Below are positions 46,504 through 58,390 of a DNA stretch of 64,000 nucleotides, piece by piece. Source of the DNA: Carallia brachiata (taxonomy: Eukaryota; Streptophyta; Magnoliopsida; Malpighiales; Rhizophoraceae); NCBI GenBank assembly GCA_021464245.1, contig JADCRB010000025.1, positions 6,009,311 through 6,073,310 on the forward strand, read 5' to 3'. The notes under the pieces are model-generated. The model was not told the origin of the DNA. It saw only the letters and a list, made by a program, of their open reading frames with translations, and did no database searches. Every line of letters starts with the position of its first letter. Positions within the stretch are counted from its first letter, which is position 1. The translations under genes were made by a program, and so were the position numbers.

Positions 46504-49500
46504 AATAATTAACAAATGAAAGATCTCAAAACAGCTGTCTTTCCTTTTCATTAATTAAAACGGCATTTGATGTTCACACACCACCGAGACGCCGATCTAA
46601 GCTTTTTCATCACATATATATGGTCCACAGCAAGGCACATAAAACGGCTCTCTCGGCTTCCCTATGACAGAACGGCATGGCACATGCCGTTCGTCTCTCC
46701 TACTCATTTGCACAGGCGTAGCGCAAATGATGCAACTGAAAAGGATACAAATACGCCTAATTAATATGCTATGGACTATGGTATATACCTTTTTTTTTCC
46801 CAACTGTAGACTAGTGAGAGTTAAATGTTTTTAGGTATATTTTTTTCCTTAAAATGAGAAAGTAATAGTGATGTCTCACAGTTTAATCAGAGATTATTAC
46901 GATTTTGTGTTTAAAAAAAATTGTTACTAAACTAGATAATTAAAGTATGATTTGTGTCAAATAGTAAATCGCAAATTTAGTTTTAAGTTTCGAACTTGAC
47001 AAATTTGAACCCCACCACAAGGCCAAAAGCTCAAATTCTTTATTAATCCAATCACATGATTGTTGGTTTGTTTTTAAGCACTCTTGTAACAATGCAAGGA
47101 ATCAGATTGTGTAGATCGGTGATATAATGTGATAAATCAACTTGATGGGTAATCTAGATCAAATCCAAAATTACAATCAGGCTAAGGTAAGCCCAAAATT
47201 ACTGCCTCCGTTTACGAGCAGGCAGCCCCCGTCATACACATGCACTTGCAGGACAGGCTGCAACTCCCAACATCACACCCAAACTACATCTCTCACACAA
47301 AAATGTAACATAGTTAACCTAAGAATTGAAAAAAGAAAAAAAAAAGTTTGGTCTATGTCCACTCTATGTAAGCGTTGCCAACAAATTTTTTTTTTAATTA
47401 TTTTGTTATAGATAAGGGCTTTCATACTCCTCATTGCATTACAATCTACAAGTGTGGAAGTTGGAGTCTTACATTACTATGGGTACCTATTTGAGTATTG
47501 GGAAAATCGCGAGAGACTATATTTTCTCTTGTAATAGGGGAGAAATTTGAAAAAAGTTTAAGTAAATAATAAACTCATAAATTTAACAATATATCTCAAT
47601 GTAAAATCATAAATAATGAGTTTGGGAGTTCTTGTCACTTATAAACCACATACTACTCAGCCTTCTTTCCAGCGTGGAATTTCTAACCCACACTTGCATT
47701 CGAAATTCCAACACTGGGAACTTGATATAATGTGCCGATCTTCATCCACAGTGATGGGTTATTACACATGACAATGCCTTATTGTTTGGACCAATCCTTT
47801 TCAACTTAATACAGTTGGAGGGCACTGATCTGTGTGATGTGGGGACTAATAATTGAGCGCCGTCTGTGGCATAGCTAACCTAATTAACATCAACTTTTTG
47901 GTTATTTGTTATTAGTTGACAGATCACGTTCTTTTTCTTTCTATCAATGCAAGAAAGATACCAAGAATCTGTAATAGTTAAATAATTAAATTTTGGATTG
48001 TGTGGTTCCCTTAAGAATTCTCCAGTATAGCCTTTTTTTTATTTTTTTTTTAAATTTTTTGAGAATTCCCCTGTATAGCCTTGAACCATTGGAATATCCG
48101 CACATTCATACATTCTACTACTTTTAAAATTGAAAAGGAACATCGGCATATTTAACCATGTCTTTTATGTTTTTAGGGTTATCGATCGGCTTGAATAAGT
48201 CACAATTGAACTTTTTGTTGTTTGTCAAAATACTTTGGACTGCCCTAAGAAAAAGAGAGAAAAAGGCTGGCTGACATTGCCGAACAATAAATACAATTAC
48301 AACTTGCGGACGACAGACAAGTTTAATTAATTAATTGGAAGGTTAATCAAAGTGGGGTTTACATCATTCACGTTGGATTGAATGCCCAGTTTACATCTTT
48401 AGATTCGTTTTTATTTTTGGTACAATTATTTTAGATTCGTGGTAAGTAGCGAATGTTGATAAGTTATAAATTTTGAATTAAGTACTAATAAGACGAACAG
48501 TGAGTTTAAATTTTACACATGTCACCGAGAAAATACACAATTTTTCTTGACTAAAATCTAGAATATTATTACCGTCTTCTCATTTCTATGAAAGAAAAAA
48601 AAAGTTCTTGAGTTATTCCAAGGAAAACAGTTGCGAATATTTTCTGTCCAAAAAACAAAAAAAAAGGTGACAAAGCAATTAGTAAGAAAGCCGTTGCAGT
48701 TAATGACTATTGCCCTTCAACAAAGCTATTGCTAGAAAGGAATTCTCCGATAGTAAGTGCTAAATGTATTACGTTTGCAATTAGTAAGATGTTAATATAA
48801 AGGTTAACATCGTAGCATCAAATATTCTACAATTGTTTTCTCTTCCGAAAGGAAATGCAACGGCAACTTTTATCCTTGAAATCGCTTGTTTTTTCCTTTT
48901 TTGAGCAAAATAATCGCTTGCTATTTTGAAATGCCTACATTATATCACTTTCGGTGCCACCCTAAATCTAGGTCATTTTTTTTTTTTGTACATAGTAAAA
49001 AAAAAAAAACAGAGACAAGAGCATAATATATACGCTTGATCTAACTTTTTGAACAAGAAAAATGATTTTATTAGATATTTCAATCATCAAATTCTTAATT
49101 TGAAGTCGGAATAACTCTTATTTGTTAAAATCTCATTCAATAATTCTAAAGGGACTAACCCACCTCCTAAGTACTAGTAAGACTGAATGTGATTCTGCCA
49201 CAAGAGTCCAAGCAAACAAATATACTTCTAATATTGTACATCACTGCTTATATTAGATAGAGTTCTTAGTATGAATTAGTTATGAGAGAGTACAGATACG
49301 AAAATTGAAACCTAAAACTCATAATGTGAAAACACCTCAACTTATTATTAAATTACAACATCGAGTGGTACATGATTTAACTTCAAGGGAAGTAAATACC
49401 AACCGTCTAAGTCAAGATAACGAGACTTATGGCTGTAAATGGTTGGTCGTAAATAATTAGAAAAACGTTGTGATGCTCTTAATTTTGCACGATTGTCTGC

Positions 49501-50249
49501 ACAAAAATTACTCTTCTAACTTTAAATTTTCCAATAAGGCAGCACAAAGATAGGAACATGATCATTTTGATAAACTAAAGTTAACAAACTTTCTTTGAAT
49601 CGGGCTCTAAAATACTTGTCCAAAACTCTTTTTCCATGCTAATTGGAATGCTTGAAATCTAGGTGTTTTTTTTTTTTTTTTTTTTTTGGTTCTAGGTGTT
49701 TCGTTGAAAGATTGAACCATGTAGCTCCATTTGTTTGCATAACGTTTTTAATAAATGCCTGGAGAACTTTCAGAGGGTTCAATTTCCCACTTGAGCAACC
49801 ATACTTAATTCAGGTTGATTATTGGACATGGTTGATTATTGGACATGCTGTCTTGTTGTAAGAAAGATTCGAGTGAGATAATATTATTAAAACCGTTCAT
49901 TATACATTTATTATTTTAAGCATTAATTATTATCATATATTAAAATGATTAAAAATATATAATTATTAATAATGAAGTACAATGTAACATTTGTCATTAA
50001 TTGAGATCTTTTTTTTTTTTACCAACGAATTCAGATTTATTAGTGTTAAGATATCCACGTTTATATAAAATTGTCAAATCAACTTCGGTGTGGAAGTGCC
50101 CCATATATGTATACTATGACATAGATCCCTTTACACACGGAAAAAACAATTATTTTTTTGAAAAAAAAATGTTTTGCAGGTAAATGGAGAACGTAGGTTA
50201 CATATTGATTTTTTTATTTAATCTACCTATAAAGAAGATTATTTAGCCA

Positions 50250-50430
50250 ATTATTGTTAGGTTTTTATGAGTCTTTTCGATACTCAATGTTAATAAAATA
50301 AATATAATATTATAATTTAATATAAATCTCTTAATATTTTAAAATAATGACGATAAAAAGACTCAAATTCGAGACAATGTAAAAGAAAGCACAATGGGGC
50401 TCTATTAGGTTATCACCTCAGTTAGGTTAA
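50250..50430 (-). repeat. SINE relic, same family as 19235-19385
   Basis: Minus strand gives GAGGTGATAACCTAATAG, then TCTCGAATTTGAGTC. Both phrases match the element at 19235-19385. Confidence 0.35.
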
Positions 50431-51304
50431 AAAAAACAATATAAATCAAATTTGTGATTTTTATATCTGCTGGATAATTCCTTGGCAAGGGTTGGGACAA
50501 CGGCACGACGTCGTATTCAACTTTCCATTAACCTTACTAATTGACACTACCCAGTACCAAGTTTCGCTGTTGTTTACCTTTCTTATTCTATGTTGCTAAA
50601 TGCTAATCACATCATCATCAATCATAACAGTTACTTCACAATGTCAAGAACGATGGCTCCCCCCACCCACCTACAGACCCACCATGCAAATACCCCATAA
50701 TTTTTTTTTAATTTTTTTTTTAATTTTTTGGCCTCTCAAAATATAAACATATACTTTTATTTTTATTTTTTCTTGATGACTTGAGTGTCCCCTGCGTGGC
50801 TCCCTCCTCCCCTAAACTTCACTGTCACCCACGGACTCAGTGGCGGACAGTCATATTGTCGGTGCTGCGCTGTATGCATGCATGACGAGGGGCATTCTGG
50901 TCTTCACCGACATCGTTCCGTTCCGTTCGGATCTGTCCTCCTACTTGGATAAGGATTCCCTTCGTTTTTTTTTTTTTTTTTTATAATTGTATCTTAAGTA
51001 GGATTAATGACTCCAATTTAATTTATTTGTATTCCATCCATTTTTTAAAAAGAACAGTATAGATATATGGACAACCATATGTATGAGTCAAAACTGAGAT
51101 TACTGCGTTATTATCTTCATTTAATCTCTTTATAAAGATAATCTATTACCTACTATGAACGAGCCTCTTCACATTTAAAAATTGCTTGAGATAGTAACTT
51201 AAAATAAAGAAAAACACAACAAATAACCGTTTAGACAATTGTTTAATGTGGTATATTTTCTTCTTTATTGGTTGTAAGAAAATCTCACTTTAAAATTATG
51301 TAAA

Positions 51305-51480
51305 AAATTGTCTAGCTTAATGGTATATCAGTACATTTGTACATTAGAGATTCGAATTTAAATCCCTACAATTGTGCTTCTTTATGATCATTTCTGATGG
51401 AATGCGTGTAGTGTACCACAGGTTCAGGTAATCGTCGTAGATTTAGTAGCGAAATCTCATTCAATCTTACTAAAATTTAA
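51305..51480 (+). repeat. SINE-like relic
   Basis: A-box-like TCTAGCTTAATGGTA near 51312 and B-box-like GAGATTCGAATTT near 51347, spaced as in tRNA-derived SINEs. Confidence 0.35.
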
Positions 51481-52040
51481 GTGTGTATTTATTTCTTTAA
51501 AAGTAGTTGAATGAACACCAAATAAAGATTATTTTAGTTTTAATTTATAAAATTAATGATTAATATATTTATAATAATTTTTATTTATTATTAAAAAGAA
51601 TATGTTAAAAAAAAGTTACAGTTGTAAATTCGGCACTACTAAAGAAAAAGGTTTTGAAAAGAAAAACTCACAAGGACACCTTTTTATCATTTTATTTTGA
51701 CGGAACATAAGTCACACTTTAATTTTGCTGGGTGAGTCTTTTTTTTTTTTTTTTTTAATTTGTGCAAATTTTTCTGCTGACAAGTTTGTTTTCTGTTGTA
51801 AGTGTAACACTAATAACATGAAAAGGAACTTCGTGGATTGGTTTGTGTACGTAACCAGAGTCCTAATTAAACAGGAAAGATTAAAATAAAAAACGATTAT
51901 TATATAACAACAACAAAAAGCTCTCCTTTTTATCCAACCCTCTGTTTTTCTCCTGAAACCAGGAAGACATAGAAGAAGAAATCTTTACACAAATTCTTCT
52001 CTGTTTTATCTTTACACAAATCTTTAGCTGCTAAAAAGAA

Positions 52041-52329
52041 GTAAGTTAGAGGGTGTGCGCTTTTTTTTGTTTTTGTCTTTTTTTTTTTGGGTGTTGCTTG
52101 CATTATAATGTCCAGTTTTTGTTGAGCAAATTGCGTTTTACTGAAAACCCTTTTCTTTCTTGAAGAAAGCGATCTTCTTGGGCCTTAGAACAACTTTAGT
52201 TTTTGGGAATTTTAGTGCTGGTTTACTGGAAAAATTTGCAGGGATTTTTAGTGCCAGACCATTTGCTGGCTTGGCTTGCCTTGGCTTGGTGGTTTAGTTT
52301 CTTGCTGGTGCGTGTGTCTGGGTCTGCAG
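52041..52329 (+). other. Probable 5'-leader intron of the PC-esterase gene
   Basis: A good donor (AA|GTAAGT at 52041) and a good acceptor (TCTGCAG at 52323-52329) bracket a T-rich stretch. The acceptor lies two bases before the ATG at 52332. Removing this stretch explains why the open frame upstream of 52332 has no ATG and need not be protein. Confidence 0.55.
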
Positions 52330-52331
52330 AT

Positions 52332-54215
52332 ATGCCGGAGAAAGGCCCGATTTCTCCACAATCAGTCTCATCGAGCCCATCAAAGTGGCACATTCTTCCT
52401 CTAGGCCCTCTGATTCAATGGCGGTTTCACATACTCACAGCCTTTGTTTTTGCTCTGATGTTGGTGGTTTGGAGCATAGATGGATGTACCGTCAAGAGCT
52501 TTATTGAATCTTGGAGGTTCAACCAGAAGCAGCAATACATAAACATACTCACAGAGCCCACTGATCTCATCCAAAACCATGAAAGTTTCAATCTTTACAC
52601 AAACATCAGCCATGACCCATTAGCCCAAGACAACAACAGTACCAACACCAACACCACCGCCAGTAGTAGTGTTTTTTCTTCCAATAGACTTGACAACATA
52701 AGCAACAGCAGTGTTTCTGCGGTGAATGTTTCAGATGAGTCTTCACAGAAGCCGACAATGCAAGAATCAGAAGCCGAAGTGAAGTGGGTGTCGGCCGAAC
52801 TAGAGCCGGATTTCACTAAGAATCTTCTTTCACGGTGGCTAGCTCCGGGAGGGGAGCCATGTAGAGACTCGTACACGGCGGATATTGTGATTCCTGGATT
52901 GGACGGTCAGGATTTGATTGAGTTGTCGGCTGGAGATGTTCATGAGTTTGGTTTCCAAGCGGTGGATGAGTCCAACAGCCCTCGCTGTTTAGGTGGGGAT
53001 TACTTTGAAACCGATCTTTCAGGGAAGGCGTGGAAGTCTCGGCCTTTAGTCAAAGATTTTGGAAATGGCTCCTACTCGATTTCGTTTCAGGTGCATCCTG
53101 ATTTCACGGGTGACTATAATCTCACTGTTATTTTGCTCTTCAGGAGTTTTCAAGGTCTCAGATATTCGCCTAAAAGATTTGCATTCGATAAAGAATTGCG
53201 TAAGGTTAGAATTAAGTTTTATCAGGCTCATGCTCAATTACCAGCTTTGCAGATCTGTCAAAGATCTGATTTTTTTTCGAGAGATATTTGGTTAGGTAGG
53301 TGGACTAGACATGGTGAAAATGATGGTTGTCAGATTGATAATGACGGCAGGTACCGTTGCCTGGCACCGGATTTTCCTTGCTGGAGTCCATGGTGCAATG
53401 GTTCATTAGGCGTGTTAGAGAGCAATGGTTGGGTGTATTCTAGTCACTGTTCATATAGGATCTTTTCAGCTGATTCTGCTTGGAATTGTCTTAAGAACCG
53501 GTGGATTTTCTTTTGGGGTGATTCGAATCATGTGGATACAATAAGAAACATGCTCGATTTCGTCTTGGATTTGCCAGATATAAAGTCAGTTCCCCGGAGG
53601 TTCGATATGAATTTTTCGAACCCAAAAGATGCGTCACAGTCAGTTAGAATCACGAGCATTTTCAATGGGCATTGGAATGAGACGCAGAACTACCAGGGCT
53701 TGAATTCTTTACAAGATGAAGGGTTCAGGAATTTGTTGAAGAAGTACTTCTCAGAGGACAGTGTACCGGACACTATAATCATGAATTCAGGTTTACATGA
53801 TGGAATATTTTGGTCTAACATTAGAACATTTGCTAAGGGAGCTGACTATGCAGTATCATTCTGGAAAGAAGTTATGCAATCAGTCCGACAGAGGGGATTG
53901 GCTGTTCCACATATAGTTTACAGAACCACAGTTGCCACCGGTGGTCATGCCAGGACACTGGCATTTAATCCAAATAAGATGGAGGTATTTAATTGGGTGG
54001 TGTTAGAGAAATTCAGGCAAGCTGGGCTGCTTTCTGCTGTGATTGATAACTTTGATATGACTTTCCCTTGGCATTTTGACAATCGTTGCAATGATGGTGT
54101 ACACTACGGTAGAGCTCCATTAAAGATGAAGTGGAGGGATGGTGAAATTGGGCACCAATACTTTGTGGACCTTATGTTGGTTCATGTGTTGCTCAATGTT
54201 CTGTGTGCGAAATAG
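52332..54215 (+). CDS. Type II membrane protein with SGNH/PC-esterase (NXPE-like) domain
   Basis: Coding region in one exon, 627 residues. A short cytoplasmic tail is followed by one membrane segment at about residues 32-49 (FHILTAFVFALMLVVWSI), then a Ser/Asn/Thr-rich stem (about 55-160), consistent with a Golgi type II protein. Next comes an Ig/filamin-like part ('DFGNGSYSISFQVHPDFTGD'), then a Cys-rich stretch ('DGRYRCLAPDF', 'CWSPWCNG') and the esterase domain. This shows a block-I motif 'FFWGDSNH' with Ser398, and a C-terminal DxxH (D588, H591 in 'CNDGVHYG'), the Ser-Asp-His layout of SGNH/PC-esterases. It resembles NXPE proteins and, more distantly, the plant TBL/PMR5 acetyltransferases. 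Substrate unknown; modification of wall or Golgi glycans is a guess. I start at ATG 52332; the frame is open from 52203 but begins with TTG. Confidence 0.82.
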   Translation: MPEKGPISPQSVSSSPSKWHILPLGPLIQWRFHILTAFVFALMLVVWSIDGCTVKSFIESWRFNQKQQYINILTEPTDLIQNHESFNLYTNISHDPLAQDNNSTNTNTTASSSVFSSNRLDNISNSSVSAVNVSDESSQKPTMQESEAEVKWVSAELEPDFTKNLLSRWLAPGGEPCRDSYTADIVIPGLDGQDLIELSAGDVHEFGFQAVDESNSPRCLGGDYFETDLSGKAWKSRPLVKDFGNGSYSISFQVHPDFTGDYNLTVILLFRSFQGLRYSPKRFAFDKELRKVRIKFYQAHAQLPALQICQRSDFFSRDIWLGRWTRHGENDGCQIDNDGRYRCLAPDFPCWSPWCNGSLGVLESNGWVYSSHCSYRIFSADSAWNCLKNRWIFFWGDSNHVDTIRNMLDFVLDLPDIKSVPRRFDMNFSNPKDASQSVRITSIFNGHWNETQNYQGLNSLQDEGFRNLLKKYFSEDSVPDTIIMNSGLHDGIFWSNIRTFAKGADYAVSFWKEVMQSVRQRGLAVPHIVYRTTVATGGHARTLAFNPNKMEVFNWVVLEKFRQAGLLSAVIDNFDMTFPWHFDNRCNDGVHYGRAPLKMKWRDGEIGHQYFVDLMLVHVLLNVLCAK

Positions 54216-57093
54216 CAAGTGAAGATATCGTAGATTATCTTATGTGTATGTTGTTTTTGGAGGTATAGCGGACAACAGCCCCGTGAAGCTACACAGTGCC
54301 AGAGTTGGAACAAGGTGAGCAATTGCTGTTGACATGGTTGGAGGCAATTCTAAGAGGTAGCAAGTCTCAAATTCATGTCCAAATTAATGTTTATATTCTT
54401 CTTTCTGTTAGGGTCAGCATTCTTTATTCATTTATATTTATATTGTAGCCATATATTGTAATCAAAATGTAGTTTCTATACTTATAGAATGTGAGGGATT
54501 GATCCCTGAATTGCCAGGATATTTAATTCAGAATCTATATATATATCATGTCTATTTTTAGGGAAGCTCTTTTACTTTGCTAATCAGCTCATTACTCTAT
54601 ATTTTATTTTCAGTCCATCTGAACAAAGCTTGTCTGGTATAAGCTCCTTTTCTGTTCTTCAGATTTCTGCATGATTGAATTTAGGGGAATATCTAACCTA
54701 TCTTTTGGTACATCATGATTTAAAGCTGATTTGCATGAGGGCGTTGGAATATGAACTCAACTTTCCCACGAGAGCTTTGCTCTTATGATCAATGAAGCTA
54801 AGCCTGCGAATTGGTTTTCATGGGAGATTTTATCGCAATTCGCAAATGCATACTGATATCTGTATTCTTTTCTCTATCTCCTTCCATCCCCCTTTTATTT
54901 TATTTTTTTTCCTGAATTCCTGAGTACCGTAGATTTTAAATTCTTGAATTATATGTAAAGATTTCTTTTTTTTACCGTGCACTTTTAGTTAGTGAAAATG
55001 TTCTTCACTACAATACCTCCTATAGTGTTGCTTGTTAAGATATAATTTCTATGATTCTCTAAACATTCTGCATGCAAATAGCCTTAGCTGTTGTTAATTA
55101 AAGAAAAGGAGCAAGAAAGGCAACCAGCAAACTCTGCACTTAGCTTTCCAGATTAGGGACCATCATCCAAATGAGAACTTTGTTTGTCACCTTTTCTCAA
55201 CACCATGTTGAAACATGAGATACAAAATGAGACTTTTTTGCAATAAGGCATGACGTTTCGGCCATTTATTGCATGTTTTTCGTCCAAAAGTGACTGCTTT
55301 TTCTCCTTTTTCTTGTCTGGGTGGAGTGGAGGTGAAAAAGTTGCCCCTAAAGCAAGTTTCTACTCACGATAAATGTTGACTGTGATAATTCTTGCTGACC
55401 TTTTTGGAGGGGTTCCATTAAAGAAGCTTTACCTTGATCACTGCTTTGGACCTTTTTCGGTGGCAAAATATTGCTTTTCACAGGATTGCAGCCGCATTCA
55501 CCAGAAGATGATTTTGCAGTTTATGTTAGTTTGGAACAGAACCACATTAAAGAGTGATCCTTTGTAATATTAATCGTCTTACTAAGCGCGTCCACGTAGT
55601 CTTACTGATAATTTAATTTGAGTACTAAGCAATTGGTAGGTTCCACGAGGCAGGCAACTTGAGCTATACAGTGGGTTGTATAACCTGAAATATGTGAGGG
55701 TAACGTGAGTGAGAGAATCTCATCCTAGGCGCCCAGACAAGTTTGGCTATGGGGATATCAGAGCAAAGGAGGGAACTCATTCCATTCTCTAACTCTATTT
55801 CCTTCAGAATAAACTCGCCCAAGAAATGAAAAAGAAAAAGCAACGTTGCAGTCTTGCAGAGGCATTCGTACAAAATTGTAACCCGTTAGCAAAATCTAAA
55901 CGGGTCCTTAAATTCGGCCCAGCAAATGGGTAATTGGGTGATGAAGATGATAGAGGAACAGATCTGATTGCCCAACAACTTCTTACCCACTAGTTCAGAG
56001 GGCCCAAAAGTTTTTTTCCTTTTTTTTTTCATTAAAATGTCTATATGACCCAAAAAGAATTATGACAAAAAAAATGTTTATTAAACTGTAAATTACATGA
56101 TAAATAATTTTTTTTATTCTTATAAATTTTCTGTTTTTTTTTTCAAATTAGAAATTGAGAATTCAAAAAATATGTTTAAATTTTTAATTATTAAAATATT
56201 TCAGAAGAACTAAAAATTACTATTTAAAAAAATTCAGGTTAGACTACTTATATAGCATTACAAATTCATAATTAGTTAATACATTTTTTTATAATTAAAA
56301 AAAAAAAAACCAATCCATTAACTAGGGAACAAAGTCGGTGCGATATACAATGATGGAATTTACATGGATTGGGGTGGGTCCCGCGGCTGGCAACTTAACA
56401 ACTGAAATCTCCTTCCCTTCCCTGGCCCTGCCCAGTGACAGTTTGATGAAAAAAACACTTGCATCCTCGCTGCTGCAGACGCCCACATGGTCATCACCCC
56501 CATAAGAGAGGAATTTTTATTTTTGTATCTTTTACTTTTCATAAAAATTGAAAAACAGCGCTAACACTTTTTTGATTAAAGAAAAATGGTTGCATTAATG
56601 ATCATCAAAACACATATTTAGGACCGACATAAAAATATTAGAAAGACTTGCATAAATAAAAAAATTACATAATATAAATAACTTACAAGTCACATAATCA
56701 AAATAATTATTCACAAATTAGACATGAATACTGTAGATTCCATGAAATTTCTACGGTACATTAAATTCCTATTGCAACACAGTTGGTTGAGTCTTCAAAG
56801 CAGACTCATTAAGGCAATAATCTTTTTCATAATTATTGGAAATCAAAAGTATGTTTATTACTGAATGTTTTACCAATAATTTATTTTAATACTAACTATA
56901 TCAACAAGCAAAGCTATTTATTTTTTTAAAATTTTTTATCTTTATAAGAATGACTTCAAAATAATAAAAATAATAATAATAAATTATTAAATAATTAAAT
57001 TTATAAAAAATATTAAATATTATTTAATAAAATTATATTACTATTTATTAACATTAATATAATCTTACTCTTTATTATTATTATTATTGAGAT
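54216..57093. other. 3' UTR and intergenic spacer
   Basis: The first 300 bases probably hold the 3' UTR of the PC-esterase gene. No other gene is supported. From 55900 it becomes strongly AT-rich. Frames here have no recognisable motifs. Confidence 0.4.
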
Positions 57094-57097
57094 TAAA

Positions 57098-58075
57098 GGG
57101 GTGTTTGTTTAGAAAAAAAATAATGTGGGAATGGGAATCAACTACTTAATTCCCATTCCTATTGTTTGTTTTATGAAAAATGGATTCTCATTCCCTTAAA
57201 AAGGGGAATGAGATTCCTCCTTTTAAGGGAATCATGATTCTCAAGTTTACTATATCAATCATTTTCATTCCCCTCTTAACTAATTCTAACTCCTCAAATT
57301 TATCCACTTTCCCATGTTTTTATTTCTATATTATTATTATATTCCTTTTTTTATTTTATTTATTCATAAATTATAATAAGAGTAATAATAATAATATAAT
57401 ATGTTTTTATATTATAATAAAAAAATAAATATTCAAAACTTAAGATAATATTAAATTGTAATAATAATAATTTTATAGTTAAATAATCATTTATTTATTA
57501 TTAAAATTATTTTATAATTCTACAATATTATTTCATAATAATAATAAGAATATAAACATTATTTTTATTGTTATTGTTATTGTTATTATTGTCATTACCA
57601 TACTACTTATTAATGATAATATGTCATAGTTATAATTAGAAAAAATTTAAATTTAAAAAAATGATTATTATTATAATAACAATAAAATTTTATGTTAAGA
57701 TTTTTTTTTTGGATTTTCTATTTATGGTCGTCATTGTGAAGCATATTATTATTATTATTATTATTATTTTATTTTATAATTTTTAATTTTATTTTTATGG
57801 TAATTAATATATTTTAATTGAACTTATATTATAATATTTTTGTATTTCATACTTTTTAATTTTATGTTAATAATTTTTTAATTTTAAATTATTTAAATAG
57901 TTTAAGAAAATAATTTTGATTCCGATTTCTTATTAAACCAAACCACAATAAGAGAATTCGATTTTTATTCCGGAGTAAACCAAACACATTATAATTTTAG
58001 TCATTCCGATTCCGATTCCATTTAATTTCAATTCCAATTCCGATTCCGATTCCATCCTACGAACCAAACGACCCC
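57098..58075. mobile_element. MITE-like non-autonomous DNA transposon, 978 bp, TSD TAAA
   Basis: Left end GGGGTGTTTGTTTAG, right end GAACCAAACGACCCC; reversed, the right end reads GGGGTCGTTTGGTTC, so the ends are inverted repeats. TAAA flanks both sides (57094-57097 and 58076-58079). Just inside are GGGAATGGGAATC and, at the other end, repeated GATTCCGATTCC, typical of widespread plant MITEs. The middle is almost pure A/T with ATT runs (57744-57768). The only long frame (57180-57428) is AT-driven. Terminal sequence suggests PIF/Harbinger, whose usual duplication is three bases (TAA/TTA). It ends about 315 bases upstream of the VTT gene start codon. Confidence 0.75.
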
Positions 58076-58079
58076 TAAA

Positions 58080-58390
58080 CGTAACTTAAATTACACATTT
58101 TTTACGATTAGGTGCGGGGCTATGGTGGCGGGGCGAGGAAACTTACTATCTGATGATAATGCTACTGCGCAAATATTTTTTGCGAATGAATAACAACACA
58201 AACAAACAAAGAGAGAGAAAAGGGTGGTGGGAAATTGGTGGAATCAGAAGAAGTCTGGTAAATCAAGAGGAATCGAGGATCGCACGCTTGTCGTTGAACT
58301 GAAGCAAGCAACTTCCGAGCGCGGAAACAGGCGACCAAAGCTTGCAGGCCTTGGCCTTGGCATCGCAGTTTATTTGCCTCCTCCACCTCC
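58080..58390 (+). promoter_or_regulatory. Promoter and leader of the VTT/DedA gene
   Basis: GC content rises sharply after the MITE ends, with a GA tract (58209-58219) and CT-rich leader-like sequence close to the ATG at 58391. No obvious TATA box. Confidence 0.4.

Larger units (their letters stand above)
43785..51900. other. Long AT-rich intergenic region with a foldback element
   Basis: No gene supported over 8 kb. Holds a 55-base tandem duplication (44341-44450), a well-delimited 363-base inverted-repeat element (46141-46503), SINE relics at 50250-50430 and 51305-51480, and many A/T runs. Frames here have no recognisable motifs. The right end should contain the promoter of the PC-esterase gene. 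Confidence 0.4.

Noticed and set aside
47142..47411. 89-residue plus-strand frame
   Set aside because: No motif, biased composition, AT-rich ends and no promoter or splice context.
52203..52331. Longer N-terminus for the PC-esterase protein (extra 43 residues)
   Set aside because: The extension begins at TTG, contains no ATG, and lies inside a probable leader intron ending just before ATG 52332.
53046..53295. Frames on both strands inside the PC-esterase gene
   Set aside because: Shadows of the long coding exon.
57180..57428. 82-residue plus-strand frame
   Set aside because: It lies inside the MITE and is mostly Ile, Phe and Asn from A/T runs.
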